Positions 53,831 through 63,120 of a stretch of 63,947 nucleotides of DNA are shown piece after piece. This DNA is from Lachnospiraceae bacterium (GTDB lineage: Bacteria; Bacillota; Clostridia; Lachnospirales; Lachnospiraceae). The DNA is taken from contig JAFZRZ010000011.1 of the NCBI GenBank assembly GCA_017619635.1, forward strand, positions 1 through 63,947. Direction: 5' to 3'. The stretch's first letter is position 1; each line of letters begins with the position of its first letter. Made by a program: the position numbers and the translations under genes. The notes under the pieces are model-generated. The model was not told the DNA's origin, searched no databases, and worked only from the letters and a program-made list of their open reading frames with translations.

Positions 53831-56800
53831 ATGAAAGAATTGGTATATCGTTTTACACGGTCTTTTTTGTGTACAGCGTTTTTTGTGTTATTCGCGTTAA
53901 TGCTGCTGCCTTTTGGCTCAAGAGCCGACTCTGCAAACAGAAGGGATCTGTTTGGAACAGGCTCTGATTACACGTCTATTCTTTACGATTCAAACAACGG
54001 TCTTCCCACATCGGATGCCAATGACATAGTGCAGAGTTCCGACGGATTTATATGGATCGGTTCTTACTCCGGTCTTGTAAGATACGACGGTACCGATTTC
54101 CATCGTTTTGATTCAACTACAGGAGTCACCAGTGTATACAGCCTCTATGTTGATTCCAAAGACAGGATATGGATAGGCACAAATGAAAACGGTGTCGCAT
54201 ATTACGATCACGGCACCCTGTTCTCTTACGGTCATATAGAGGGAATGACTTCATATTCCATCCGTACTATGGTTGAGGATCCTGACTGAAACATAATCAT
54301 AGGAACAACAGAGGGACTCTGCTACATCGATCCCGAACTTGAATTTCATATGATCAACGATCCTCAGATAAACGCAGCATATATCACTTCTCTTGTCCGC
54401 ACAACTGATGACAGGATATTCGGTCTTACAAAAGACGGTGCGCTCTTTGAGATGAAAGATCACAGGATCAGCTCATTCTACAATCCTGAACAGCTCGGAT
54501 TAAATCCCATACACTGCATCTATCCGGATCCCGATGATCCAAAATATCTTCATATGGGAACGATCGATTCAGATTACCTTAAAGTCGATATAAGCAAAGG
54601 ACTCAGGATCGAAAGGCTTTTCTCACTGAATCCATTAAAGGACATAAACTGTATCCATATGGTCGATGATCTTCTCTGGGTATGTGCGACAAACGGTATA
54701 GGATACGTTGACAGTTCAAACGAATGCACCTTCCTTAGCGATATCCCCATGGATAATTCTGTCACGGCTATGATCACGGATCATGAGGATAACCTGTGGT
54801 TTGCATCATCAAGACAGGGCGTCATGAAGCTCGTACCGGACAGATTCACAGATATAAGCAAACTGACAGAACTCGACAACACTGTTGTTAACTCCACATG
54901 TGTATTAAACGATACTCTCTGGCTTGGAACAGACAGTGGCCTTGTTCTTATCAACATGCAGACCTACAAGCGTGAATACAATGATCTTACAGAGCTTTTG
55001 GACGGTGTCAGGATAAGATGTATCAAGCATGACAAAGACGGTAATATGTGGCTTTGCACCTACAGTAACAACGGTCTTATATGCTACACTCCTCAAAATA
55101 AGATAATCACTTACAATGAATCAAACGGTCTTGATTCCGATCGAATAAGAGACATCAAAGAGTGTTCAAACGGCAGCTTTGCCGTAGCTACCGGCGGTCA
55201 GGGATTGTATATCATAGAAAACGGAAAAGTGACCACTCATCTTAACACCAATAACGGCCTGAGCAACCCTGAGATACTTACCATAGAGGAAGGCCCCGAT
55301 GGTAAACTCTATCTTGGAAGCGACGGTGACGGAATATATATCTATGACCGTGGAAGTATCTCTCACCGCGGCCTTCAGGACGGGCTTACAAGCGGTGTCA
55401 TCATGCAGATCAAGTGGGATGACTCAAACCAGTTGTTCTGGCTGATAACTTCAAACTCGATCGAATATATAAAGGATGGTGAGATCACTCCTGTCACCAC
55501 ATTCCCTTATTCAAACAACTTTGATATCTTTTTAGATACTCACGGCGGAGCGTGGATCCTATCTTCAAACGGTATATATATCACTAAAGTGAGCGAGCTT
55601 CTTGCTGATGAGAACATACAGTACAGTTTCTACAACACCAAAAGCGGTCTGCCCTATATAACGACCAGTAACTCCAGAAGTTACCTGGATGATAACGGAA
55701 AGCTATACATATCGGGAACCACTGGTGTATGCGCAGTCAACATCAATCAGGAATCCGGCAATAATGACACTGTGCTGCTCTCGATACCATCTGTTGAGAT
55801 AGACGGACGGACCCAGTATCTTACAGACAATTCCACCATCTCCGTTCCTGCAGGCTGCAAACGTGTGGATATAGATGTGTATGCGATAACCTACGGTCTT
55901 AACAATCCAAGGATAAGTTACTTCCTCGAGGGATTTGAAAAGCAGCCTTATACCACGACCAAACAGGAACTTGGTACCGTTACATACACCAACCTTGACG
56001 GTGGCAGCTACACCTTCCATTTGAATGTAATAAACGATGAGACCGGTGAGATCGACAAATCCACCACCATAAGGATCATCAAAGAGACAAGCGTATATGA
56101 GAGCAAATGGTTCTGGGTACTGCTCACTCTCATCATAGTTTCCATAGTTGCATATGTGATCTGGGATCACTTTAATAAACTCAATGCGGAACTGCTTCAA
56201 AAGCAGGAAGCAGACCGTAAGTTCATAGGACAGATCATGCATGCATTTGCCAAATGCATCGACCTCAGAGATACACAGAACAGAGGCCACTCATTCAGAG
56301 TAGGTTATTACACAAAGCTTTTGGCGCAAAAACTCGCTGATAAGAGGGGTTATGACAAGGATCAGATAAATGAGTTCTACAACATAGCACTCTTACATGA
56401 TATAGGTAAACTGTCTATCCCCGATAAGATATTAAACAAGACGGAAAGACTTGATGACGAAGAATATGCGATCATGAAGACTCATGCCCAAAACGGCGCG
56501 GAGATGTTAGAGGAAGTGAGCATCCTAAAAGACTTCTCTGCAGGCGCCGGCTGTCACCATGAAAGAGTTGACGGCAAAGGATATCCTAATGGTCTTACAG
56601 GTGATGAAATACCCGAAGTTGCCAAGATCATAGCTGTTGCTGACTGCTTTGATGCCATGTACTCAACAAGACCTTACAGAAAGATACTGGATATAGAGGT
56701 CGTAATGAACGAGATAACGAGGATCCGCGGAACACAGCTTGATGATGAAGTATGCGGCGCACTGTTCGAGTTATATGAGGACGGTGAACTTGACAGAACA

Positions 56801-56920
56801 AAAGTGGATGCTGCAGTATTCGCCACTCATGCCGAGCATGCCGGACGTGATAATGATAAAGACAACAAGGAAGCCCAGAAAGAAGACAGCGAGGCCTTCC
56901 AGAAGAGCCTTGGTCTCTAG
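53831..56920 (+). pseudogene. Propeller/Y_Y_Y receptor with HD-GYP output, interrupted by in-frame TGA
   Basis: The frame from ATG 53831 (AGGTGGA upstream) gives a signal peptide and propeller blades (DGFIWIGSYSGLVRYDG, KDRIWIGTNENGVAYYD), meets TGA at 54287-54289, and continues in frame to 56920, 1029 residues in all. The rest has more two-component-regulator propeller blades, a Y_Y_Y-type domain (about 650-750), one membrane helix (about 759-777) and an HD-GYP domain (HD at 856-857 in LLHDIGKLSIP, GYP at 917-919). The TGA falls where blades have Gly (PD-G-N), so a GGA to TGA change is likely. The 856-residue ORF from ATG 54350 lacks a signal peptide. Whether the gene is dead, phase-variable or misread is unknown. 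Confidence 0.8.
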
Positions 56921-56934
56921 AAAAGGAGAAAGCA

Positions 56935-58377
56935 ATGGGTAAACTCAAAGCATTTATCAGCCCGGTGAGTAATCAGGCTGATAACAAACATGAGCATAAA
57001 AGCGTCCACCCATTTGTTATGATGGTCTGTCTTTTGCTCATCTGTTTTGTGATCTCTTATATAGTGCCGGCCGGAAACTATGAGAGGATAACCACAGCTG
57101 ATGGTACCGAGCTTATAGATCCCGATTCTTTTATATATGTTGAAAGAACTCCCGTAACACCATGGCAGTTACTCTTATCGGTGACCCAGGGAATGCAGCG
57201 CGGAGCTTCCATCATCTTCTTTCTGCTCATAATAGGCGGTATGTTCTCGATCCTCAATGCCACATCTGCCATTAATGTCGGCATTGCAAATATGTTAAAA
57301 AATCTAAGCGGCAAGGAATTCCTTATCGTACCGATACTTATGATCTTCTTTGGCTGCGGTTCTGCTTTTTGCGGAAACTTTGAGGAATTCCTGGTCTTTG
57401 TTCCTCTTATCTTAGCCATATGCATAACGATCGGTTATGATTCACTCACAGCCGTTGGTATGATCTTTTTGGCTGCAGCCGCAGGTTATGGCGGAAGTAT
57501 AACCAACTCTTTTACTGTCGGTACCGCACAGGAGATCGCAGGTCTGGAAAGATTCTCCGGAATGGATCTTAGAATAATACTGTTCATCATACTGGAATCA
57601 GCTTCTATCATTTATGTTCTGTGGTATTCAAGGATCATAAAGAAGACTCCCAAATTAAGCGGAGCCTATGAATACGATTCAAAGTACAACAAAGAAAAGA
57701 AACTTAACCTCGAGAAGGTTTCCCCCTTAACATCAAGACAGACTCTTGTACTTACCATGTTCGGGGTAGGTATAGCAATATCGATCTGGGGCATAATAAC
57801 CCAGGACTACTATGTGGATGAGCTTGCAGCCATTTTTCTTTTGACAGGTGTTCTTGGCGGATTTTTAGGCGGATTAAAACCCGGTGAGATATGTCGTGCG
57901 TTTGAAAAAGGCTGTCATGACATGCTTTTGCCTTCTCTTATGATCGGGCTTGCAAATTCTATAGTCGTACTTTTAAGTGATGCCAATATACTCGATATCT
58001 TTCTTCACTATCTTGCTGAAGGAATGGACAGGATACCGACAGGTCTTTTGGCATGCGTAATGTTTCTTATACACAGCATCTTCAATGTGGTCGTCCCCTC
58101 AGGAAGTGCCCAGGCTATAACCACCATGCCTCTTATGATACCCATAGCGGATGCCGCAGGGATCACAAGACAGACAGCAGTGCTTGCTTACCAGCTTGGT
58201 GATGCATTCACAAACGTACTTGCACCCACAGGCGGTGAGATTCTGGCTGCCCTTGCCATATGCAGGGTCCCTTACAGTAAATGGCTAAAATTCCTTTTAC
58301 CCATATTTGTCATATGGTGTCTGATAGCCCTTGTCTTCCTTGTATATGCGACCCAGACCGGCTACGGTCCGATGTAA
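56935..58377 (+). CDS. yfcC: YfcC-family membrane carrier
   Basis: A 480-residue protein with about twelve membrane helices. HPFVMMVCLLLICFVISYIVPAG at the N-terminus, FCGNFEEFLVFVPL in the middle and VVPSGSAQAITTMPLMIPIAD near the C-terminus are typical of the YfcC branch of the C4-dicarboxylate/basic amino-acid antiporter-like families. The substrate is not established. It starts 14 bases after the HD-GYP gene with AAAAGGAG upstream, so it probably shares its transcript. Confidence 0.85.
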   Translation: MGKLKAFISPVSNQADNKHEHKSVHPFVMMVCLLLICFVISYIVPAGNYERITTADGTELIDPDSFIYVERTPVTPWQLLLSVTQGMQRGASIIFFLLIIGGMFSILNATSAINVGIANMLKNLSGKEFLIVPILMIFFGCGSAFCGNFEEFLVFVPLILAICITIGYDSLTAVGMIFLAAAAGYGGSITNSFTVGTAQEIAGLERFSGMDLRIILFIILESASIIYVLWYSRIIKKTPKLSGAYEYDSKYNKEKKLNLEKVSPLTSRQTLVLTMFGVGIAISIWGIITQDYYVDELAAIFLLTGVLGGFLGGLKPGEICRAFEKGCHDMLLPSLMIGLANSIVVLLSDANILDIFLHYLAEGMDRIPTGLLACVMFLIHSIFNVVVPSGSAQAITTMPLMIPIADAAGITRQTAVLAYQLGDAFTNVLAPTGGEILAALAICRVPYSKWLKFLLPIFVIWCLIALVFLVYATQTGYGPM

Positions 58378-58401
58378 AGTAGCTACGCTGCTTAATATTC
58401 C

Positions 58402-58430
58402 TTGTGCAAACCACATTACTCTGCTATAAT
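58402..58430 (+). promoter_or_regulatory. Predicted promoter of the Na/Pi cotransporter gene
   Basis: TTGTGC (58402-58407), 17 bases, perfect TATAAT (58425-58430), 36 bases before the ATG. Confidence 0.6.
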
Positions 58431-58465
58431 TTTTTTGGTTTTTGTTTATAGAGAGGACTTTTAAT

Positions 58466-60259
58466 ATGCAATACATATTCAGCGTGATCTCATTGCTCGG
58501 TGGTCTGGCCATGTTCCTTTACGGAATGAGGCTTATGGGAAGTAACCTTAAAGAAGGTTCCTCCGGTACCTTGAAAGTGGTAATGAGTAAAGTCACAGAC
58601 AGTTACGTTAAAGCATTCCTTTTAGGTATAGCGGTGACCGCTATCATCCAGTCCTCCACAGCGACCATAGTAATCACTTCAGGTCTTGTTGCCGCAGGTA
58701 TCATAACACTCGACCAGTCGCTCGGTATCATCATCGGTGCCAACGTTGGTACAACGGTAACAGGTCAGATAATCAGACTTCTTGATGTCGAAGCCGAATC
58801 CGGCTCTATCTTAAGATTTTTCCAACCGTCAACTTTAGCTCCCCTTGCTCTTATCATAGGTGTGGCACTCATCATGTTCTGCAAGTTCTCAAAATCAGAC
58901 AGGATCGGCGGTATCGCGGTTGGCTTCGGTATACTTTTCTCAGGACTTCTTAACATGACCGCATCGGTCAATGATTTTGCAAATGGCGGATTCATTGAAA
59001 AAGTCTTCACAAGCATGGGTGATAACCCGCTTCTTGGTTATATATCCGGTGCAGGTGTAGCATTTATCCTGCAGAGCTCTTCTGCTACCATCGGTATACT
59101 ACAGGCTTTCTCAATGGCATGGGGAATTCCCTTTAAGACAATATACATCGTACTCGTAGGTATTTATCTTGGTGACTGTGTTACCACCGCTATCGTATGC
59201 TCTATTGGAGCGAATCCGGAATCAAAGAGAGTTGGTATCATAAATATCCTTTATAACTTAAGCAAGACTGTACTGGTTGTTGCGGTTGTGACGATCGTTC
59301 ACAGAATGGGACTTCTTGATAATCTCTGGACCCGTCCGTTAAGTTCGGGCGGTATCGCTAACACCAACACCGTGTTTAACTTAGGCTGTGCAGTAGTCCT
59401 TCTTCCTTTTGTTCAGGCACATAAGAAACTGGCTATGAGGATAGTCAAGGATGATACCAAAGAGACCAACAAATATGCTGAGAAGATATCAGCTTTAAAC
59501 CCTGTATTCTTCTCAATGCCGGCTATCGCTCTAAACAGCTGCTATGATGTTTTGAGCACCATGCAGACATCATCATATGAGAGTATTGACAAGGCATTCG
59601 ATCTTATCAGTGAGTTTAATGAGGATACCTTTAAAGAGATCCTCGACGAGGAAGAAAACATAGATATGCTGACGGATAAAGTTGATAATTATCTCGTTCA
59701 GATGTCTCCTCACATAACAGAGGATCATTTCATACATATCCTTACACAGTACCATAAACTGGTATCAGAGTTCGAACATCTCGGTGATTATGCGGTCCAT
59801 ATCGCAGAAACAGCCAAAGAAATGCACGATGAGGATATACAGCTATCCAGCATGGCATTAAAGGAGCTCTCACTTATCAGGCTTCTGTTGAGTTCGATCA
59901 TGGACTATGCAAAGCAAACATTTGAGAAACGTGATGTTGATGCCGCCCTTCACATAGAGCCTTTGGAAGAGGTAATGGATGATCTTGCAAACACCCTGCA
60001 TGATAATCACTTAAAGAGACTTCGTGAAGGTCAGTGCAGCGTAAGAGCAGGAATCCTGTTTTTGGAGATCCTCACCAACGCTTCACGGATATCCGATACA
60101 TGTTCAAATGTCGGAATATCAACCATAGTAAGGGTTCATCCTGAACGCGCCAAACTTGCTCATTCTTACATATCTTCACTGCATCAGGGTGATGATGAGA
60201 AATATAACGAGGAATATCAGAAAGCTCACAATCTCTATTTCAGACAGCTTACGGAATAG
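58466..60259 (+). CDS. Na/Pi cotransporter family protein with PhoU-like C-terminal domain
   Basis: 597 residues. The membrane half contains the two inverted QSS repeats that mark the family (AIIQSSTATIVITSG and FILQSSSATIGIL). From about residue 355 a helical PhoU-like region follows (EFEHLGDYAVHIAE, LVQMSPHITEDHF). The likely role is sodium-linked phosphate movement, though some homologues transport other ions. Start at 58466 follows GAGAGGA; the upstream TTG is not used. It ends at a strong terminator. Confidence 0.92.
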   Translation: MQYIFSVISLLGGLAMFLYGMRLMGSNLKEGSSGTLKVVMSKVTDSYVKAFLLGIAVTAIIQSSTATIVITSGLVAAGIITLDQSLGIIIGANVGTTVTGQIIRLLDVEAESGSILRFFQPSTLAPLALIIGVALIMFCKFSKSDRIGGIAVGFGILFSGLLNMTASVNDFANGGFIEKVFTSMGDNPLLGYISGAGVAFILQSSSATIGILQAFSMAWGIPFKTIYIVLVGIYLGDCVTTAIVCSIGANPESKRVGIINILYNLSKTVLVVAVVTIVHRMGLLDNLWTRPLSSGGIANTNTVFNLGCAVVLLPFVQAHKKLAMRIVKDDTKETNKYAEKISALNPVFFSMPAIALNSCYDVLSTMQTSSYESIDKAFDLISEFNEDTFKEILDEEENIDMLTDKVDNYLVQMSPHITEDHFIHILTQYHKLVSEFEHLGDYAVHIAETAKEMHDEDIQLSSMALKELSLIRLLLSSIMDYAKQTFEKRDVDAALHIEPLEEVMDDLANTLHDNHLKRLREGQCSVRAGILFLEILTNASRISDTCSNVGISTIVRVHPERAKLAHSYISSLHQGDDEKYNEEYQKAHNLYFRQLTE

Positions 60260-60266
60260 ATCTTAT

Positions 60267-60294
60267 AAAAATACAGCCTGATGGCTGTATTTTT
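60267..60294 (+). terminator. Terminator of the Na/Pi cotransporter gene
   Basis: AAAAATACAGCC (60267-60278), TGAT loop, GGCTGTATTTTT (60283-60294): perfect 12-bp stem and T run. Confidence 0.85.
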
Positions 60295-60308
60295 TTGTAC
60301 ATACAAAA

Positions 60309-60341
60309 AGATCTTCCATACTCTTTGAATATGAAAGATCT
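60309..60341 (-). terminator. Terminator of the small-protein operon
   Basis: AGATCTTCCATA (60309-60320) and TATGAAAGATCT (60330-60341); the single C-A mismatch becomes G-U on the minus strand, and five T follow there. Confidence 0.65.
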
Positions 60342-60396
60342 CATAAATATCATATTAAGACACACTCAAATAAAAGGTGTTTAAAACCTACCCGCT

Positions 60397-60588
60397 TTAA
60401 AGATCGCAGTTTGATACAGTTCCTTTGGCCCAGGGACTTCCCACATCACATCTGCCGTGATGGTAACGTTCCTTAACGGTTCCCTCCTGCTGATCCTCCT
60501 CAAACTTAACGGACAGTCTTCCGACACCGCTTTCCATCTTGGAATCGATCATGTTCATTATCTCATCGATCTTAGCTTCTTCCATCAT
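60397..60588 (-). CDS. Small conserved-looking protein of 63 residues, unknown function
   Basis: Starts MMEEAKIDEIMNMID after AGGAG and ends in a Cys-, Gly- and His-containing tail (YHHGRCDVGSPWAKGTVSNCDL region, residues ~42-63). No membrane segment or known domain is seen. It follows the 97-residue gene by 8 bases. The N-terminal helix and distinct tail suggest a real small protein, possibly a peptide precursor, but no processing enzyme is near. Confidence 0.6.
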   Translation of the reverse strand: MMEEAKIDEIMNMIDSKMESGVGRLSVKFEEDQQEGTVKERYHHGRCDVGSPWAKGTVSNCDL

Positions 60589-60596
60589 CAGGTCTC

Positions 60597-60890
60597 CTAC
60601 TTCTCTATGCTCTCGTATCTTAAGAAGATCTTGTCGGCTCCGCATACATGCTTTGTGCCGTCATCATCGATAATGACATAATCTCCTTCTTCTAAGAAAG
60701 TACGGCCTCTTCTGTGAGTAATGTACGGACATACAACGATACCGTTATCCTTGGTGATCTTAATGAGTCTGTCTGTCACTATCCACATCTTGGTCACTAC
60801 ATCCGAAAAAGGCTCCCAACCATCTTCGAGATTGCTTCCAACCTTATACTCGAAAACATCAGCTTCAATAGGTGTTCTTTTACATCTCAT
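60597..60890 (-). CDS. Small protein of 97 residues resembling phage-type GDY...F proteins
   Basis: MRCKRTPIEADVFEY at the start, and EEGDYVIIDDDGTKHVCGADKIFLRYE at the end, resemble the short phage-associated proteins with a GDYxI...G...F.TYE ending. No catalytic motif is visible. The start at 60890 follows GGAGG; the longer ORF start lacks a site. It has a predicted promoter and is paired with the 63-residue gene. Confidence 0.6.
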   Translation of the reverse strand: MRCKRTPIEADVFEYKVGSNLEDGWEPFSDVVTKMWIVTDRLIKITKDNGIVVCPYITHRRGRTFLEEGDYVIIDDDGTKHVCGADKIFLRYESIEK

Positions 60891-60915
60891 GGCGTATACC
60901 TCCTTCTGTACTTTA

Positions 60916-60945
60916 AGTATACCATACCGTGCAGTCCACACTCAA
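60916..60945 (-). promoter_or_regulatory. Predicted promoter for the small-protein pair
   Basis: TTGAGT (60940-60945), 18 bases, TATACT (60916-60921) on the minus strand, overlapping the end of the AI-2E-family gene. Confidence 0.45.
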
Positions 60946-62060
60946 GCTTTCGTCTTTTTCTTTTCAAGCGCTACCAGAAGATAATCTTTATAAACAAAAT
61001 CTATAATGGCCGCAAAAGGTATCGAAAGCAGGATACCTACAACACCAAACATGTTTCCGCCGACTATTATGGTTATCAGTATCAAAAGTCCGGATACTCC
61101 AAGAGAGTTTCCAAAAAGCTTCGGCTTTATCACGTAACCGTCTATTGTCTGTAAAACAAGCGCAAATATGATAAAGGCAAGTGCATGCCATGGATTTACA
61201 AGAACAAGTATGAATGCTCCGATCACTCCGCCTATGATGGGACCGAATGTCGGGATCAGGTTGGTCGCTGCTATAACAACTGAGATCATTCCGACATACT
61301 GCATTCCCATGATGCTCATGAAGATTGCATTGACTATACCTATAAGAATACACTCGATGAGACTGTATATGATATAGTGTGAAAGTATATCGTCACATCT
61401 TACCAGAAATGTTCTAAACGAGGTGTAGCTCTTCTGAGGCAAGATTGCCTTTAAAAGCCTTGCCACCCCAGACTTAACAGAATCCTTTGCCATAAGAAGA
61501 TAAATCGAAAGGATCAGACCCAAAAGCCAGTTGACAAGTGATTTACCAACACCTGCACTCGCATCCACAATGTTTTCTATGTTGTCGGATGCATACTCCA
61601 TTACATTCTTCCATATGTTCTCGGAAGAAGCCATCAGCTTATCTATATCAACATATTTTGTTATCTGCCATCTGATCGTCAGTTCCTTTAATGCTATAAG
61701 ATATCCGTCCAGATTTCCGGAGAATGTCTTAATGCTGTCCACAAGCTGTGGTATCAGAGTACCTAGTATGAAGCCTATCATCAAAAGGACCGTTATTACA
61801 GCCAGCACGGTTGATACGGACCATCTTAGCTTTTCCTTTTTCATCTTTTTGAACACCTTCTTGTCAAAGAATCTGGCCAGAGGGTTCATAAGATATGCCA
61901 GTACACAGCCCAAAAACAGCGGCGTGAAATATCCCAAGAATGTTCTTATGACTCCAAGCACACCTGTTAAGTTTGAAAGCACCACATACAGAATGACCGC
62001 ACAGACAGCTATGAGCATTCCGTTATACCATTTTTTGTTTCTAAGATCGTTGAGTTTCAT
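60942..62060 (-). CDS. AI-2E family transporter (PerM-like membrane protein)
   Basis: A 372-residue protein with about eight membrane helices in the family layout: two helical hairpins around a soluble middle (residues ~115-215) and a C-terminal set with PTFGPIIGGVIGAFILVLVNPW and IDGYVIKPKLFGNSLGVSGL, the usual signature. Family members include AI-2 exporters, sodium/proton antiporters and sporulation proteins; the role here is not fixed. It starts 9 bases after the NYN-LOTUS gene. Confidence 0.88.
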   Translation of the reverse strand: MKLNDLRNKKWYNGMLIAVCAVILYVVLSNLTGVLGVIRTFLGYFTPLFLGCVLAYLMNPLARFFDKKVFKKMKKEKLRWSVSTVLAVITVLLMIGFILGTLIPQLVDSIKTFSGNLDGYLIALKELTIRWQITKYVDIDKLMASSENIWKNVMEYASDNIENIVDASAGVGKSLVNWLLGLILSIYLLMAKDSVKSGVARLLKAILPQKSYTSFRTFLVRCDDILSHYIIYSLIECILIGIVNAIFMSIMGMQYVGMISVVIAATNLIPTFGPIIGGVIGAFILVLVNPWHALAFIIFALVLQTIDGYVIKPKLFGNSLGVSGLLILITIIVGGNMFGVVGILLSIPFAAIIDFVYKDYLLVALEKKKTKA

Positions 62061-62069
62061 AATTTTTGT

Positions 62070-63020
62070 CTATTCCTTCTTTTCCTTCGTTTCTTTTAAT
62101 ATGACAAAATTCTTGCTTCCGTCGTCCTGTGTCACTATCTTAACCTGCGGAAGACTCTCTATATATTTGGACAGCTTTGAATATCCGAGCTCCTTGTATT
62201 TGAAATTCGGGAATTTTGTATGGATATCCCTTCCAAGATCACCCAGTTCGGGTCCGCCAGCTGCTTTATCAAGTATATACTTTTCGAGCTTTTGTGTTAT
62301 ATCCTGCTTCTTTTCCTGCTGTTTTCTTACTATATAAGCGGAAGAACCCTTCTGCTTTACCTCAAACTTTGTCTCATCCTCTATAAACTTCCTGAAGAGT
62401 GAGTAACCGTAGTTTCTCTCATCAAAATCCGCAAACTCTCTCTGAAGCTGGCTCTTTGTAGAACCAAGGTATGCCTCCTCACCTCTGCTCTCAGCCTGCT
62501 GAACGATGTAATTAATAGCCATCTTTATCTCACTTAAAGGAGTGACAGCACTGTCCTTCTTATCGGGACCATCATAGGAATCGGAATCGTCATCCGTTAT
62601 CTTGTCAAGGAATTTATACTCGTTGCATGCTGAAATGAATGTTTTTGAGGCATCACTCTTTCCCATGCCGATGACTCTCTTTCCGCCTTCACGGAGTCTG
62701 TTGGCAAGTCTCGTGAAGTCGCTGTCGGAAGTCACTATACAGAATCCGTCAACATTGTTCTGATACAGGATATCCATGGCATCGATGACAAGCATGATAT
62801 CAGCCGCATTCTTACCTGTCTTGTATATGGCCTGATGTATCGGCACTATCGCATAATCAAGACCTCTCTTGGCCCAGTCAGACATCTTTGGATTAGAGAA
62901 ATCACCATACATTCTCTGGAACGATATATCTCCGTACTGCTTAAGTTCCTTTAAAACGACATCGAGGTACTTTACGCTGGTATTCTCCGCATCTATGAGA
63001 AGTGCTATCTTTTCATTCAT
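62070..63020 (-). CDS. NYN-domain protein with two C-terminal LOTUS/OST-HTH domains
   Basis: A 316-residue soluble protein. Residues 1-145 form a NYN (PIN-like) nuclease domain with acidic sites in LLIDAENTS (Asp10), ADIMLVIDAMD and IVTSDSDF. Two LOTUS-type winged-helix units follow, at about 160-235 (LGSTKSQLQREFADFDERNYGYS) and 245-315 (LGRDIHTKFPNFKYKELGYSKL). LOTUS domains bind RNA, so an RNA-processing role is likely. The start at 63020 follows AAGGAG. Confidence 0.85.
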   Translation of the reverse strand: MNEKIALLIDAENTSVKYLDVVLKELKQYGDISFQRMYGDFSNPKMSDWAKRGLDYAIVPIHQAIYKTGKNAADIMLVIDAMDILYQNNVDGFCIVTSDSDFTRLANRLREGGKRVIGMGKSDASKTFISACNEYKFLDKITDDDSDSYDGPDKKDSAVTPLSEIKMAINYIVQQAESRGEEAYLGSTKSQLQREFADFDERNYGYSLFRKFIEDETKFEVKQKGSSAYIVRKQQEKKQDITQKLEKYILDKAAGGPELGDLGRDIHTKFPNFKYKELGYSKLSKYIESLPQVKIVTQDDGSKNFVILKETKEKKE

Positions 63021-63060
63021 ATGAGACTCCTTATGTTCAAACACCTTAATATTATACCAC

Positions 63061-63101
63061 AAAAAAACAGAGGCAATAAACCCTAAGGATTTATCGCCTC
63101 T
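63061..63101 (-). terminator. Terminator of the PPi-phosphofructokinase gene
   Basis: AGAGGCAATAAA (63069-63080) pairs with TTTATCGCCTCT (63090-63101); the A-C mismatch is G-U on the minus strand, where seven T follow. Confidence 0.8.
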
Positions 63102-63120
63102 AAGTATCAGTGGTTAAATA

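Noticed and set aside
43899..54289. Stop-codon reassignment (TAG or TGA read as an amino acid).
   Set aside because: TAG ends the aldo/keto reductase gene two bases before maf, and TGA ends malQ and the HlyD-like gene at normal operon junctions, so both act as stops.
54287..54325. Possible selenocysteine codon: TGA followed 19 bases later by a small CAGAG-GGA-CTCTG hairpin with a G at the loop start.
   Set aside because: The stem is only 5 bp, the position is a structural Gly in a propeller blade, and no redox role or Sec family is expected. A GGA to TGA change explains it better.
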